64,000 nt of DNA, from assembly GCA_001465935.1 (NCBI GenBank), contig LNKV01000029.1:329215-393214 (forward strand). The letters run 5' to 3'. Shown piece after piece: positions 10,020 through 21,687 of the stretch. The notes below the pieces were generated by a model. It ran no database searches. It was not told the DNA's origin and saw only the letters and a list, made by a program, of their open reading frames with translations. How positions within the stretch are numbered: position 1 is the first letter of the stretch; every line of letters begins with the position of its first letter. A program made the translations under genes and the position numbers. The DNA is from Clarireedia homoeocarpa. Lineage: Eukaryota > Ascomycota > Leotiomycetes > Helotiales > Rutstroemiaceae.

Positions 10020-12284
10020 GCAATGAGTTTGAGGCAGAATTAATAACATCGCGATTTACGTGTGATAAGCAGTATTTTCAGTAGTGGAAACTGTGCTAAC
10101 TAACATATGCTGAAGTTGAGATGTGTGCTATGGTGGCTAGGTTCTTCCAGTAATTTTCACTTCGTCTCGAGACCAATAGTTTCGATGCCTCAGGGGCAAA
10201 GTTTGGGGGACACGATGAGGCATGGCTGGAGCAGAAGATTAAAGAGAGAGTGGCAAGAGTTTTGTTGGATGGGCATGGTTTTGGACATGGGATCTATCTA
10301 AAATCTCATGTTACAATAGGATTTGTGAGAGATAATAGGATGGTGAATGCAAAAGCGGCGTGATCGAGAGGAATTAACCCTATTTTGTCTGTTGTATGAT
10401 TTGGAGAATTTTCCCTGTATGTTCTAGATGTCAGGAAATGCTGCTTAGTAATGCGCCAGTATTTAAGGCGGTTTGGCCACCTGTGATTAGTTGTAATAAT
10501 ATCATCAATATTACTACGGTGCACTACCAAGATAAATCATTACATTAAATCATACATGCCATCGACTAAATCCAATCCTTTTAGCCCATAATCTCACCAC
10601 TAGATGATCCTGTTTTCCTTATGCATGTTGCGTCGTTTAGCAGTACCTAATTCAACTGCGAGCTCTCTGACTTGTAATACAGTTGGAGAAAGTGACGATT
10701 GAGGAGGGATTGAGACTGCTATGACATGAATGGAAACATTGAGGCACGGCAACTTTACGTGCAGGTAAATGGTGCAGTGAGTCCTGGTTCTCATGGAGAC
10801 AACAAGGAACAACTTCTTTCAATATTACCCAGGGTATGATGATGCGAGAGGTGCAGAAAAGTTGGCTGAAGTTGCCCGATACATGGGTAACTGTTGGCTG
10901 AGACTTCGATTCGTGGCAACACCGTATCACATATAGGGCACGAAGTGCCGGTTGAATTGTGTCTGATATCTCTAACTAAGCAGGAGATCTAAGCTAACTA
11001 TACAGCCTATCTTTCCTGCATTGATGGAATTCCCGTAAGGGAATATGCCGTAGTTAAGAATCACTTTTGTAATACGTACAGTAGTGATTCACCTATTCCG
11101 ACAGTAACGTTTGTCGCCCCCAAAATCTGCAAGATGGAGGTAAAGCATTATCTTTCTGGCGCATAATGGTGCGCTTTCTGCATTTCCTCCATGTCACCTT
11201 CCTCAAGGAGAGATCATACTCATCATCTCCTCGTTGCCGGCCCGCAATATCTGCAAAATAAAGGGAATATGCTATCACTTTACCTCATCCTTCAATCTAC
11301 TTTCTGCAAGAAGTCAATACCTGCATCGCCTCTATCTGTGGTGAAACTAACAATTAACCTCTAGCGCGCTTACCGGACCTGAAAGTGTGGTAATACCCTG
11401 TTCTCATTCATTACAGTAGCAGTTACGAGGTAGTCAATATAAGCATCTCACCCCATGTTGTGATAAACCCGACTGAATAGGTAGGTAGTTCACCAAATTC
11501 CTCCAGAGCCTCTGACTGTGGGAGGATCTGCAAATCTACTTATTACCCATCCGAGTACCTGAATATAATATTTCAAGTTTCCTTTAGTCTATATATTCTT
11601 ATTTGTGAAGTCTCTATGAATTACATAAATTCTTATTAAGATATAAAATCTAGGACGAAGTACTCAGAATCCTGTTAGGCACCCAACTAGGTATTAATAG
11701 AAAAACAGAGGTATAGTAGATATTCTAGACTACTTCTTAAAATCAATTACAATTTTATACTTTATTTTGGAATTGTAGTCAACTATCTTAAATAATTTTA
11801 ATTTTTTGAAAAATCATTGATTCTGATATTTGTTGTATATCAAAATTGTATAAGTATTGCATAGTAACATTGTGTGCCTCCAATATACAGCTCAAATTTG
11901 TAGGGCGTCAGTCAGATAGCAAAAAGCGTCGGTCATTTAGTGGAACCCTAAATTAATAATGTCGCAGTCGGATGCAACTTCTCCAGAAGGATAAAGGAGT
12001 TAAACGAGACTTCAGATTCTTAGTGTGGTACGGTACGCATGCCGATCCACTATAATATGATGGCTGACAAACATGCAGAGGCTAATTCGTGAGACGATGG
12101 TTATATTATACATCCTTCGATCCCAGTCAATGGACATGACCGCAGGCAGTAGTACACGGTGAGCAGTACTTGGTGAGCAGCGCCGCCGCCGCGCCGTTGC
12201 AAGCAATTCCTGCTAATTACAAACCTGTAGCATCTTATCTGCGATCTTACCACCCAATATAACCTGCAGAACGTCTTCCAGGTA
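10020..12284. other. Gene-poor stretch, partly AT-rich
   Basis: No domain-bearing ORF on either strand. Short frames at 10107-10301, 10306-10530, 10600-10930 and 12012-12385 overlap each other and look random. 11560-11870 is strongly AT-rich, suggesting decayed repeat or RIP-affected DNA, but I could not compute an index. Confidence 0.5.
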
Positions 12285-12349
12285 TGTGAGAACTCTAAAG
12301 TGGCGCCACTTCTGAGAAGTGACAATTTAGGCTTATATTTGGTTCCACA
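12285..12349. mobile_element. Small MITE, copy 3 (65 bp)
   Basis: Begins TGTGAGA and ends TTCCACA. The perfect 5-bp target duplication AGGTA lies at 12280-12284 and 12350-12354. The core reads CGCCACTTCTGAGAAGTG, one base shorter than the consensus palindrome. Confidence 0.85.
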
Positions 12350-13443
12350 AGGTACGACACGAGCTTCCTGGTGACCTCCGTCCACTGTGGGCGCAGAGCA
12401 GCCCCGCGTTCACCGCTAACGTGTTGCCTAAACTGAATATGCGGAACGAGAGAGATGGAGTCTTACGGCAAAATTCATCACCGAGTTGAAGCTAGAGATC
12501 TCACAAGGTATTTAGGTGGAAATTTCTTTTCAATGTGTCAATGGTCGCAAATATCTGTGATTACCAAGATCGGGAGATGTCCTATTACAGCATTGTTCAC
12601 CTCTCAACATAAGCACATATACATGTAAGACTAGATGCTGGCTGCCATTGATTAGATTATTCCTGGCACCTCTAGAATGTATACAAGCTCTGCTGTCCCC
12701 GTTTCATCCGGACTCTTTCTCATGGCGACGCAAATTGAAATTCGTGCGCCACCCAGTTCTTCGGTCGCCCTGATTAGGCAAGAACTCAAACTTATAGTCG
12801 AAAATCAGCCCAGAAATGCTCATCTTGATGACCAGCCTCTCAAAAAGGCATCCTGAGCAGGATTTTTTTACCATGGCCGAAGCCTAATACTGTCACATTA
12901 GTTGCCGCAAACGCATACTTGTTCGCATCCTCGCTGCGTTCCTGTGCCCTGAAGCTGCGACTCAGGAAAGATGTTGGGATAATTCTTGATAATATATGCA
13001 GCAACAAAAACATAAGCCCCCTTTGGTGAATGAGTATTCCCTTTAAGAGTATACGGCTGCTGCATTATGCATTTGAGCCCAAGCACTGTAGGCGGCGCTA
13101 GACGCTAGCTCTCTCAAATGAAACTATCTAGCTTGCGTAATAATACATATGATGAATTATTCCATTGTGATGCGAGACTAGCTATCTCGCCGCGCAGATC
13201 TCCAATATATTCAGAATGCGCTGCCGAATTGTAGATAACGCTCAGCTAGCGGAGAAACAGTTTATACATTCCTGCGAGGGAGAGCACCGTTTATATAAGA
13301 GCCAAGCTTGGGATATTGCGTTCCGAGTTCTCAGCGATATCGATGAGCCAGTGGAGTACACAGGGTTCAAAGAATTTGTCGTCGAGCTCTGTCTCTTCGG
13401 CCATAGCATCGAGCTGCTCGTGAATGTATGAACCGAGAACTTT
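12350..13443. other. Gene-poor stretch with one short unidentified ORF
   Basis: The only frame with some coding character is 13216-13431 (+), 71 residues including LYKSQAWDIAFRVLSDIDEP. It has no recognised domain and ends just before MITE copy 4, so it may be a gene remnant. Nothing else is supported. Confidence 0.35.
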
Positions 13444-13506
13444 TGTAAAACTCCAAAAGTGACGCCACTTCTAGAGAAGTGACAATTTTGGCTTATAAAT
13501 CTCACA
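13444..13506. mobile_element. Small MITE, copy 4 (63 bp)
   Basis: Begins TGTAAAA and ends TCTCACA, with the consensus palindrome CACTTC-TAGA-GAAGTG inside. The perfect 5-bp target duplication ACTTT lies at 13439-13443 and 13507-13511. Confidence 0.85.
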
Positions 13507-14441
13507 ACTTTAGCTCTCTTGAAGTAACCCCTGCCACGTCACCAACTGGAGATCAAGAAGGGAACTATAGGGTGGAGCCAGCCTGGAAGTGTGCGTAGAA
13601 TTACTGCTATTCTAAAGACTTGAGTTCGTACTGGTCACATTCTGTAATTTTCAGTAGAAAGCGAGAGTGGAAGGAGGAAGAGTTGATGAGATGGCGCTTA
13701 CGGTCTCTGACAAAGTTGTTAGCGGCGTCCAGCCATTGGTGATCTCAATAAAGCTCGTCCCCACGAATGCTATGGTTGAAGTTCTTGCCGCTAAAGTCAG
13801 AAGAGGATGATGTAGTCAGGCTTCGATTCAGTCATCATTTGCTTCCATAAGGAAACAAGTCTTGGACTTTTTTTCCGAGTTCGTCCTCAAGACGAGGTGT
13901 CATCTTCCTCAATTTGGGGGCGTTGACTTGCAGTGTAAAATGCGGTGTAAATAAGATTGCAACATAAACGTCAGCCCGGTGTAAAGGCCTATAAGGTCAC
14001 GTTCACAAGCCTTCATTCCATCTGCGATCTCGGAAGGATAGAACTCAACTCTTGAATATTTGATCAAAAACGAACAATGATATGGCTATTTGATCGGAGC
14101 AATTGAAATGCCTTGTCTGTAAACTTTGAGGAGTTACTATCCTCGCTCTGATACTAGATAAAAATGCTCAAGACTTTGTTGTAACTTTTCCCAATAATAT
14201 CAACAGCATTTGCAAGAAACTTGATACTGGCTGATATCTAGAATAGGAAAATAGTTCATGACTAGAAAAAGTGCCTTTTGCAGTGACGTTTGCAAGCTCA
14301 CTGCAATTTGAGCCACGATGAAAAAAGATTAGCTTTGAATTTATCGCCTGATATCAGTATAGCTTGTCATTTTATGTAGATCTTGATATAGTATGTGCAA
14401 GCTCTAATGCTCTTAAGTCCTAAATCTAGCATCCGGTTCTT
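13507..14441. other. Intergenic, nothing recognised
   Basis: About 0.9 kb between MITE copy 4 and the glutathione transferase remnant. No ORF of interest, and moderately AT-rich. Confidence 0.5.
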
Positions 14442-15251
14442 TCAATACTCCTCCTCAGCCTCGTCCCTCGCAGCAAGCTCCTTCTCATAGTCGTTGAAAG
14501 CCTCGATGCTCTTAGGAATGCCGCTCCACTGCAAGTTCTGCTCAACCATCAAGCCAGCACGGGTTTTCATACAACGCTCCCACGACGGTAGGCTGACTAT
14601 GTGCTCGTGCCAAGCACAGATATATGGCAGCCCCTCCCAGATTTCGTCCCAAGACCGGCTCATAATTCCGCTGAGGCGGAAGTCCTATGGCATGAAGGCT
14701 GTATCGGCGAACGTTATCTTGTCACCAACCAGTCACTGTGATTCTTTCGCGGCAAGGACACCTTCGAGCATAGTATTGATCCACTTGATTTTATTGAAAT
14801 AACGGTCAATAGCCGACTGGATTTTCTCAGGATATAAATGCTGGAACCAAGAGGCTTGACTATATTAGGGACCTTGGCCGCTCATCTGGAAGTGTAGCTA
14901 CTAGGAGCAGAGATGAGGCTCTTTGATACCTTCATAAGAGACGCGATGCTTGGTATCGCATAGCTCGATCACATATTGAACGACAGCTCCTGACTCCCAC
15001 AGAGTCAGGCCTGTGTTTAGCTCCTTGATAGCTGGGACGCGGCTGTTAGGGTTTATGTTGATAAAGGGCTTCTTCTTTACGTCCGCGAAACAGAAGGATT
15101 TGATCCCGTAGTTGAGCTCAAGCTCCTCTAGTAGGACAACCTATGTAAATAATGTCAGCAAAGATAGTCTGTAGTTATATTATACTCAAAGCTGGTGTAT
15201 AGCTTGCTTAACTTTCAGGCATTAGGTCCAGGCGCTGCGAAAATTGTTAAT
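14442..15251 (-). pseudogene. Glutathione S-transferase (URE2-like) pseudogene
   Basis: The minus-strand translation shows a fungal GST. An N-terminal LTIFAAPGPNA-type thioredoxin-fold start lies near 15250, LEELELNYGIKSF near 15100, and SRVPAIKELNTGLTLWESGA near 15030. The helical C-domain follows with LVGDKITFADTAFMP (14680-14735), and the end SRSWDEIWEGLPYICAWHEH..PSWERCMKTR lies in an open frame to 14442. Stops interrupt it at 15215-15217, at two adjacent codons near 14898-14903, at 14733-14735 and at 14685-14687. Three of these sit where the family has tryptophan (TGG to TGA or TAG), that is, G-to-A transitions. A short intron near 15145-15210 seems to separate the first piece. No functional protein can be made. 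Confidence 0.75.
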
Positions 15252-15888
15252 TTGATAGCTCTGAAGGTAACAATACAAGGACTTGCTTACGAGTGAGCCA
15301 AACACGGATTGTTTTGGGTAGAAAGGTCACTATGTTTAGAGTGGAAATTGAAGCTTCGACGCTGCTGACTCTTATAGAATAATTATCAAACTGTTTTGGA
15401 TTATACTTGGGGGAAGATATGGACAGTCGCAGATTGGAGGGATAGCTAAGAAATAACAGCCGACCAAATAAAAGCTACACAACAAACTATTAGGTTAAGA
15501 CAGAAGTTGCTGGAATACTTAGGATTTTAGAAAAGAATATTTTGGCTAATAAACAGTAAACAGGGAAGGTGTAGACCTGTAGTCCCGGATTTACCTATTT
15601 ATAGATATATAATATATTCCACAGTGTCACGGTTGGTCCAACAGAGACTCCGGGCCTGACCGTATCCGAAATATAGCAAATTTTCCTTTCCATTACTCGG
15701 TATCCATAAAAATTGTTATCTAAAGATATGGGTTTACATTTTCCCTCGTTTATATTCTTCTATTTCACTCCTGTTTTTCCTACGATATTTTCTCAATAGC
15801 ATCTCCCCCAGCAGTTAGGGCTTATGCGTAACCAATAAACACCTTCTTCAATACGGATTGAATTTAGGCTAGCATAGCCATCAATACC
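15252..15888. other. Intergenic, AT-rich
   Basis: No gene is supported. This is AT-rich sequence between two pseudogenes on opposite strands. Confidence 0.5.
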
Positions 15889-17136
15889 ATGCACTTCACT
15901 ACCAGAATGAGCGCCATTGCTCTTCTAGCTGCCCTCGCTTGGATCAGTTATGAATTCGTGGCGGTCCGCGAAATGCAACCACAGCCGCAGCTCAATAACC
16001 CATTCAAATTCTCTCAAGTAACCTACGGGACTCCCGCCGGCGGAAGGGCGGCATACACCAGCGGGAATATTAGCATCTCTTCTAGTGCCAACAACACGCA
16101 GCTGCATATCTCTCCCCCTTCTAGCCAAACTGAGCTCACGCATATGACGGTAGATCTAGCCACCCCCGGCAGCGACTACATGGCGAGCCTCATCGGTGGT
16201 CCCAATCCAGTCTCGGGGACGTTTCAAATCTATGCTAAGCTCTGCGTGCCAAACAGTGCTAAGGCCAGTAACGTTTAAACGGTACTGTTCTTGGGCCACG
16301 GAGGATCTTTGGATCACACATACTGGGATTTTGCCCCTGGCTACAGTTATGTAGATGCTGCAGCGAATGCAGGCTATGTTGCCTTCAACTATGGTCGGCT
16401 GGATTCGGGCTTTCAGATCACCTGGATCCGAACCAAATAGTGCAGCCAACATTGCAGTTGGAGATTGCTCATACGATTATTCAAGGGCTGCAAAACTCAT
16501 CGGTGGGCACGAATGCCATCAAAACTGTCGTAGGGATTGGCCACTAGGCTAGATCAGCGTTGACTTTAGCCATTGTGGAAAAATACCCCAATGACTTCGA
16601 CGGGTTGAGATTCACCGGCATTTCGGCTTTGGTCGACGGTGTTTTCGTTTCTCAGATTGCGTTTAATCTTATGCCGGCTGTGTTTGACCCGTCTGGTCGC
16701 TTCAGCGGCTTGGACAAAGGATATGACACAGGGTTCTCTTCCTTAAGATTTCCAGTTCGCATTCTACCGTTACCCCGACTTTGATCCCAAAAGCACAACA
16801 ATGTACTCTTTGTCTGATCTAGCCAAATAATAATACATGCATAGTTTCCTGAAACAGTTTAACACAAGGGCCACACTTGTCTGGGGTGAGCTCTCTCACA
16901 TCCGGGTCTTTCGTAGCAGCCCAGCTTGATTTTATAAGGACTCAGTTGACGTAGTACTCGGTGATCACGACTACATTTTCTGTCTGTCCAACTGTTTATA
17001 TCCATCTAACCAAGCCGAACTATTTTTAAACGCGCTATTCCCAAATGCCGCCCCCGAGGCTATATGTCTGCAACCAAACGCGGGCCATCTCATTGCTCAG
17101 CATTATACTGCCCAGGATGGTTTTCGGCACACTTGA
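15889..17136 (+). pseudogene. Secreted alpha/beta-hydrolase pseudogene
   Basis: Starts with ATG 15889 and a plausible signal peptide (MSAIALLAALAWISYEFVAV). The translation then shows an alpha/beta-hydrolase core: TVLFLGHGG (oxyanion region) and SYVDAAANAGYVAFNYGRLDSG. The nucleophile elbow should follow GIGH, but a TAG at 16545-16547 falls exactly at the expected catalytic serine codon. A late acid segment (VLGDHDYIF near 16960) and a catalytic-histidine segment (NAGHLIAQHYTA near 17075-17110) remain visible before a TGA at 17134-17136. Other lesions are a TAA at 16276-16278 in place of a probable CAA, and a frameshift near 16410. The family is large and secreted members hydrolyse esters, but the substrate is unknown. 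Confidence 0.75.
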
Positions 17137-17557
17137 CTTTCTCCAAAGTAGCGGTCTCTAAATCACAAAAGAGGTCAGTATTGTGGTAGAAAGAGAAGGG
17201 CGCGTAGGATATAATATACTTACGATTAGCAAAGATCTTTTGAGTCTTTGATACCAAGAAAGAGACTACTCCAAGAATATAGGAGCGATTCAAGGTTACA
17301 CTGGCGACAAGAATGTTACGAAATTAATGATTTTAGATAATGAATAGAATGTGGCGATAATTCGGGAACCTCGCTGTCTGTATCGAGATGTCTTCATTTT
17401 CCGTCTTGAATATTTGAGCAAGCGTACGTACTACCTGTGTAATACGTTTACATAAAATATATACACTATGCAGGTTGTACTTACCAAACATAGAATGTCT
17501 GCCCATCTCACATGGCATATATCAACCATCAAATGATCCATTACTCGTACCCCTAAA
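17137..17557. other. Short intergenic, nothing recognised
   Basis: AT-rich sequence separating the decayed island from the housekeeping block. The minus-strand ORFs here are short and lack domains. Confidence 0.5.
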
Positions 17558-19273
17558 TCATCGCATAACCACCTTCGGGAAAAACCGAGGGCCAGCAAAA
17601 CCCTTCGCAACCACGCTCTGTATATCGATATTCCCATCCGAAGATCCATCCGGACTCCATAATTTTAACAATATATATTTTCCACTTATCGGCGTACTAA
17701 ATTTAATAGTGCATTTACTTTTATCTCTCTCGATAAAGAATCTTGCGTGTGGAACCATAAGTTCGCCACCTACCGCTCGAACGGCTTCCTGAGTTGCGAT
17801 TTGAGACGCTTCGGCAGCTTCTGCTAATGTGATGTTACTTGCAGTTTCGCGGCGTCTTAAACGAGATCGAAATGGGGGAGATGTACGGATCAAGTAATCT
17901 TCATCCCAAGCAGACACTCTATCGGTGGCGTCTTCATCGTCACTATCGGTATCACGATTCCGTGTGACGCGACTGTGCGTCGGTCTATGTTGCCTTGCTC
18001 TTGGGGTAGATTCCTCATTGTCGGAGAAATCGCTACTGCATTCCATGGTGACTTGGAAAGGAGAAGTAATGTTTGCGAAATCGGAGGGGATTTGCGCGGT
18101 TCGAAGGTCGCATTCTGCATCTTGCATACCTAATGCGACCAAACGTCTAGCTCGCGCTTGAGCAGTGGTCATGCTACCATCGACATTATGCCGGATAGAA
18201 ATTATTGGAGGTGCGGGGTTGCGTGGAGCGGAGGAATATTGTATTTGGTATTGCGCGGTACGGGTTAATAGATCGTTAGATGTTCCCGATATGAAAACCA
18301 TTCCTTCTTGAACCCTAGAAGATAGTTAGTACATATAGGAAGTGAGGGGTAGATGAAATACTTACGGAGCTGTGAATCCTTTGTGTGGGGCCTTAATGAT
18401 TAGCTCTGTAAGAGAGAATGCGGTTTCTCCCTGATGCTTGAAAACGATATTACAACGATTGCTCTTCGTACAGTACACCGTATTATCTTCCCTTAAAACA
18501 TTCTCCGCTGCGTAGTGGCCTTTGGGAAAGTAATGAGGATCTTGAAATATCCCACCGTCACAACTGACTATCTCCATTTGAAGAGTACCTGGCTCGACCT
18601 GCCCATACCGTCCGTAGTTGAAGCCACCCCAGTATCTTTCTTTGCTCTCTGGATCCAGCTTTCGTCGTTTCACTCTCCGATTATGTTCGGCTTCGGCGGA
18701 GGGCTCTTGGGGTGTCAGTGTCGGTGAAGCTGTATTTAGGATCGGAGTATCCAATAGGGCTCTGAGGCTCGAGGTTGCTGCCTCTAAATATCTTGGACCG
18801 TTATGTAAATCCGCCGAGTTGGAAGTTATCGGGTTGCCTTCCGTCAATGCTCGTTGCCCTCCCATATATCGATCGCTAGGTATAAGACGAGGTCTACTTC
18901 GACGAGCCGCGGCTGGTGGCCCTCCACCTCTACTTGGCCCTGCATTTCGTGTCCTTCGAGTTACTTCAGTAAGTGTTTCGAATAGTAGAGAGGTATCTAA
19001 GTCTAAACCTCTGCCTGCGACTACTGACCTGGGACTATTATTGCTGCTGTGGCGCTCGTTATCGCGATCTGACGACATTGTGGATGGGCCACTGTAGAAA
19101 GGGCTCCGCTGTCCCGCCGAACTCGCCTGATGCAATCGTTCTATCGCTCTATATAGTTCTCCGGATGGGCTAATTTGCGCATCTGGTACAGAGTTGTCCA
19201 GGATCTCTCGAACTATCCTGTCAGCAGTTTCGTGGATGGAATTTGAAGCTGGCGGGTCGTCGAAGTTTCCGGA
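17558..19273 (-). CDS. Conserved fungal protein of unknown function (beta-sandwich-like C-terminus)
   Basis: Two well-supported exons on the minus strand, 18366-19273 and 17558-18314, joined by an intron with a GTAAGT donor. The N-terminal part has a helical segment (IHETADRIVREILDN, SGELYRAIERLHQ) and then a low-complexity Arg/Ser/Pro-rich stretch. Two conserved blocks follow. One reads CNIVFKHQGETAFSLTELII followed by APHKGFTAPVQEGMVF. The last reads KCTIKFSTPISGKYILLKLW and then NIDIQSVVAKGFAGPRFFP, ending in VVMR. I recall this architecture from unnamed conserved Pezizomycotina proteins, and the last block resembles a jelly-roll or discoidin-type sandwich; that is inference. An upstream exon (19332-19668) is open and coding-like, but its donor does not join in frame, so the true start is unresolved. 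The first in-frame ATG is near 19078. Confidence 0.65.
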
Positions 19274-19331
19274 CTTTTTAAGGAGATGATTAGTTTACAA
19301 GAGATCAAGTAATATGAAGCAGCATAGTCAC

Positions 19332-19668
19332 CATTGAGAAGATCCGCCTCGGCATAGAACAATAAAGTAATGTATGCTGCAAGCAATGGATGCGTGGGCT
19401 TGTATGGGTTTGTGGGCGACACTGTCTCTGGATGGAATGGTAGGCAATCGGCAAGGTAAACAGATATTTGTTCGCGAATCGCAGTCGAAGGGAGCGAAGA
19501 ATAATCTACTGATGGGTTCTTTTTCGGATGCGATATCTGAAGCTTTGTGGTCGTTGAATGTTGAGTGAAGGTCACACTTGGGTATTTGACGTTGCCTCTC
19601 GGGTAAAATGTGGTTAAGGGAATAGAATTCGGATGCTCGATGCTCGCTCGATGCTTTGTGGGGTTCAA
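19332..19668 (-). CDS. Possible N-terminal exon of the preceding gene
   Basis: An ATG-initiated minus-strand frame from 19668 contains a coding-like segment (STAIREQISVYLADCLPFHP, then LLAAYITLLFYAEADLLNG) and reaches a GTGACT donor at 19331. The acceptor at 19274 is good, but the phases disagree by one base, so a different donor, a sequencing slip or a separate small gene must be considered. No domain is recognised. Confidence 0.35.
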
Positions 19669-19820
19669 GATGATGGATGTACCGTGGTACCCTTAAGAAC
19701 TCAAAAGCTATTGGACAAAGAATCCTGCAACATTCGGCCGACGCGGTGCGATTGATCTACCGTAGCTGACCGAGGTGTTTGGGGTATTATGAGTGATTGC
19801 AGTTTGATGATTCTTTTCGC

Positions 19821-19914
19821 AGTACACAGTACACAGTAGTTCTACACAGTACACAGTAGTTCTACACAGTACACAGTAGTTCTACACAGTACACAGTAGT
19901 TCTACACAGTACAG
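19821..19914. repeat. 20-bp tandem repeat (about 4.7 copies)
   Basis: The unit TCTACACAGTACACAGTAGT occurs three times exactly (19841-19900), with one variant copy before and a partial copy after. It lies between the divergent conserved-protein gene and aos1, so it may sit in a shared promoter. Any regulatory role is speculation. Confidence 0.9.
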
Positions 19915-20120
19915 TCGCCATGTCGAAACGCAGAAGTCATCCTCGACCTTTAAAGAGGCCATGTTCATCCCTTTCAGGACTTCAGCCTTGTGATATCCTC
20001 GGAGTTCGGGGGCTAAGATAGAGCGATTAAGCTTTCCTTATCCATGTTCACGTGCCAGAATAATTTCACAGTTCGCGCGCAACACCATCACTCAAGCAAA
20101 CACACCAGGAACCAAGCATC

Positions 20121-21392
20121 ATGGATCTGCCTCAAATCGAGATCAATATGCTGAATCCAAACGTGGTGCCCATTATGGCGCCAGCAGGAATCAGCGCTGG
20201 TAAGCCCATTCACACCACTTTCGGGCGCGAAACGGCATTAAACTAACTCTTCGTGCTCTAAGACGAGATTGCCCTCTACGATCGCCAAATTCGATTATGG
20301 GGGGTTCAGGCCCAGGAAAAGATTCGAAATGCCAATATCCTCATCATAACGATGAGGGCGCTTGCCAACGAGATCGCCAAAAACCTCGTTCTCGCTGGAA
20401 TCCACTCGCTCACCATCTGCGACCATGCACTCGTCACCGAAGCTGATCTCGGCGCACAATTTTTCGTCTCCTCCGCGGATATTGGTCTGAATCGAGCTGC
20501 GGCTGCTGCTCCGCAAGTTCAAAAACTGAATCCCAGAGTCAATGTCATTGTGGATGTGGACGATATCAAGACAAAGGGACCTCAATATTTCGGCGCATTT
20601 GACATTGTGATTGCCACAGATCTGGAACCGGACACTTTGAATATCATTAATACAGCGACGAGACTGAATCACAGACCTTTCTACGCCGCTGGTGTCCATG
20701 GATTTTACGGATACATTTTCTCGGATTTAATTCAACACGACTACGTACTGGAGAGAGAGAGGAGCAACCGACCAACCCTTTTGCAGGCGGAGACCAGGAC
20801 GCGTAGTGTGATCGATGTGAAGACAAAGAAGGAGAATGGAAAATCTATGGAAGTGGTCACGAAGAGAGAGTTCTATTCGACATGGTTCCTAGCCAGTGAT
20901 GCAGCTACTCTACCGGAGGAATACCTAAAGAGCAGACGTAGGCTAAAGGCTGTTACACCAATTCTTTCATGTCTTCGAGCACTCTGGGAGTTCGTACAGC
21001 TACAAAATGGTCGATTGCCCTCAACCAAGGAGGATCTCCAGCTTTTCACCACTCTTGCGCACAAAAAACACAAGGCGCTAGGTCTTCCGGTGGAGACACT
21101 TCGTTCAGAGGTCCTCCGAAGCTTCCTACAAAACCTCGGTAGCGAAATCGCCCCCGTCACCGCGGTTCTAGGAGGTCAACTCGCACAAGACGTCATCAAC
21201 GTCCTCGGCCATCGCCAGCAGCCCATTCAAAACATGGTTCTGTTCGATGGAGACAATATGGAAGCGCCCATGTATGCTTTACATCCCGAAGGCGCTCTGG
21301 GCGAAGGACTGCTGGAATCGGGCGGGGGAACTGGGGCACTCTTGACAGAGGCGCAATTACCAGCATTCCCGATGGACGCGATAGAGGTCTAG
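20121..21392 (+). CDS. aos1: SUMO-activating enzyme E1 subunit Aos1 (ThiF-fold)
   Basis: Two exons (20121-20199, 20263-21392) encode 402 residues. The ThiF/adenylation fold is clear. ALYDRQIRLWGVQAQEKIRN is the signature opening of E1 half-enzymes, and MRALANEIAKNLVLAGIHSL is the nucleotide-binding crossover. FDIVIATDL and the closing LGGQLAQDVINVLGHRQQPI complete the domain. There is no catalytic-cysteine domain, as expected because the thioester cysteine resides in partner Uba2. The heterodimer adenylates SUMO and passes it to Ubc9, mainly in the nucleus. The glycine that normally precedes MRAL in related proteins is threonine here (IITMRAL). The length is close to other fungal Aos1/Rad31 proteins. 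Confidence 0.9.
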
Positions 21393-21687
21393 ACTTCGGG
21401 TGTCGTGGTGCCGAGATGTTTTCGTAGATTTGGGATATGGTGAAAAATGGCGTTTTTGGTAGTGGTGTTTAAGGGCGGATGTAACATTAGAAAGTAGCCT
21501 TACTGGCAAGAGCAATACCGGACTTTCTTGCTATCTCATTTGTTGCCTTGTGACTTTGTGAGCCTTGACCCAGTAATATCTCTTCTCTGCTGGAAATTTC
21601 CTAGAGGCCAACATCCTTGACGACTCAAGTCATGGTACGGTGATTTGCACATGGATTGAGGCTTGAATTGAGGCTCGTTCAAGTTTT
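21393..21687. other. Convergent 3' region between aos1 and bmt5
   Basis: About 0.3 kb holding the two 3' ends; no gene. Confidence 0.5.

Noticed and set aside
19821..19914. CRISPR-like regular repeat
   Set aside because: Head-to-tail 20-bp units without spacers in a eukaryotic genome; a simple tandem repeat.
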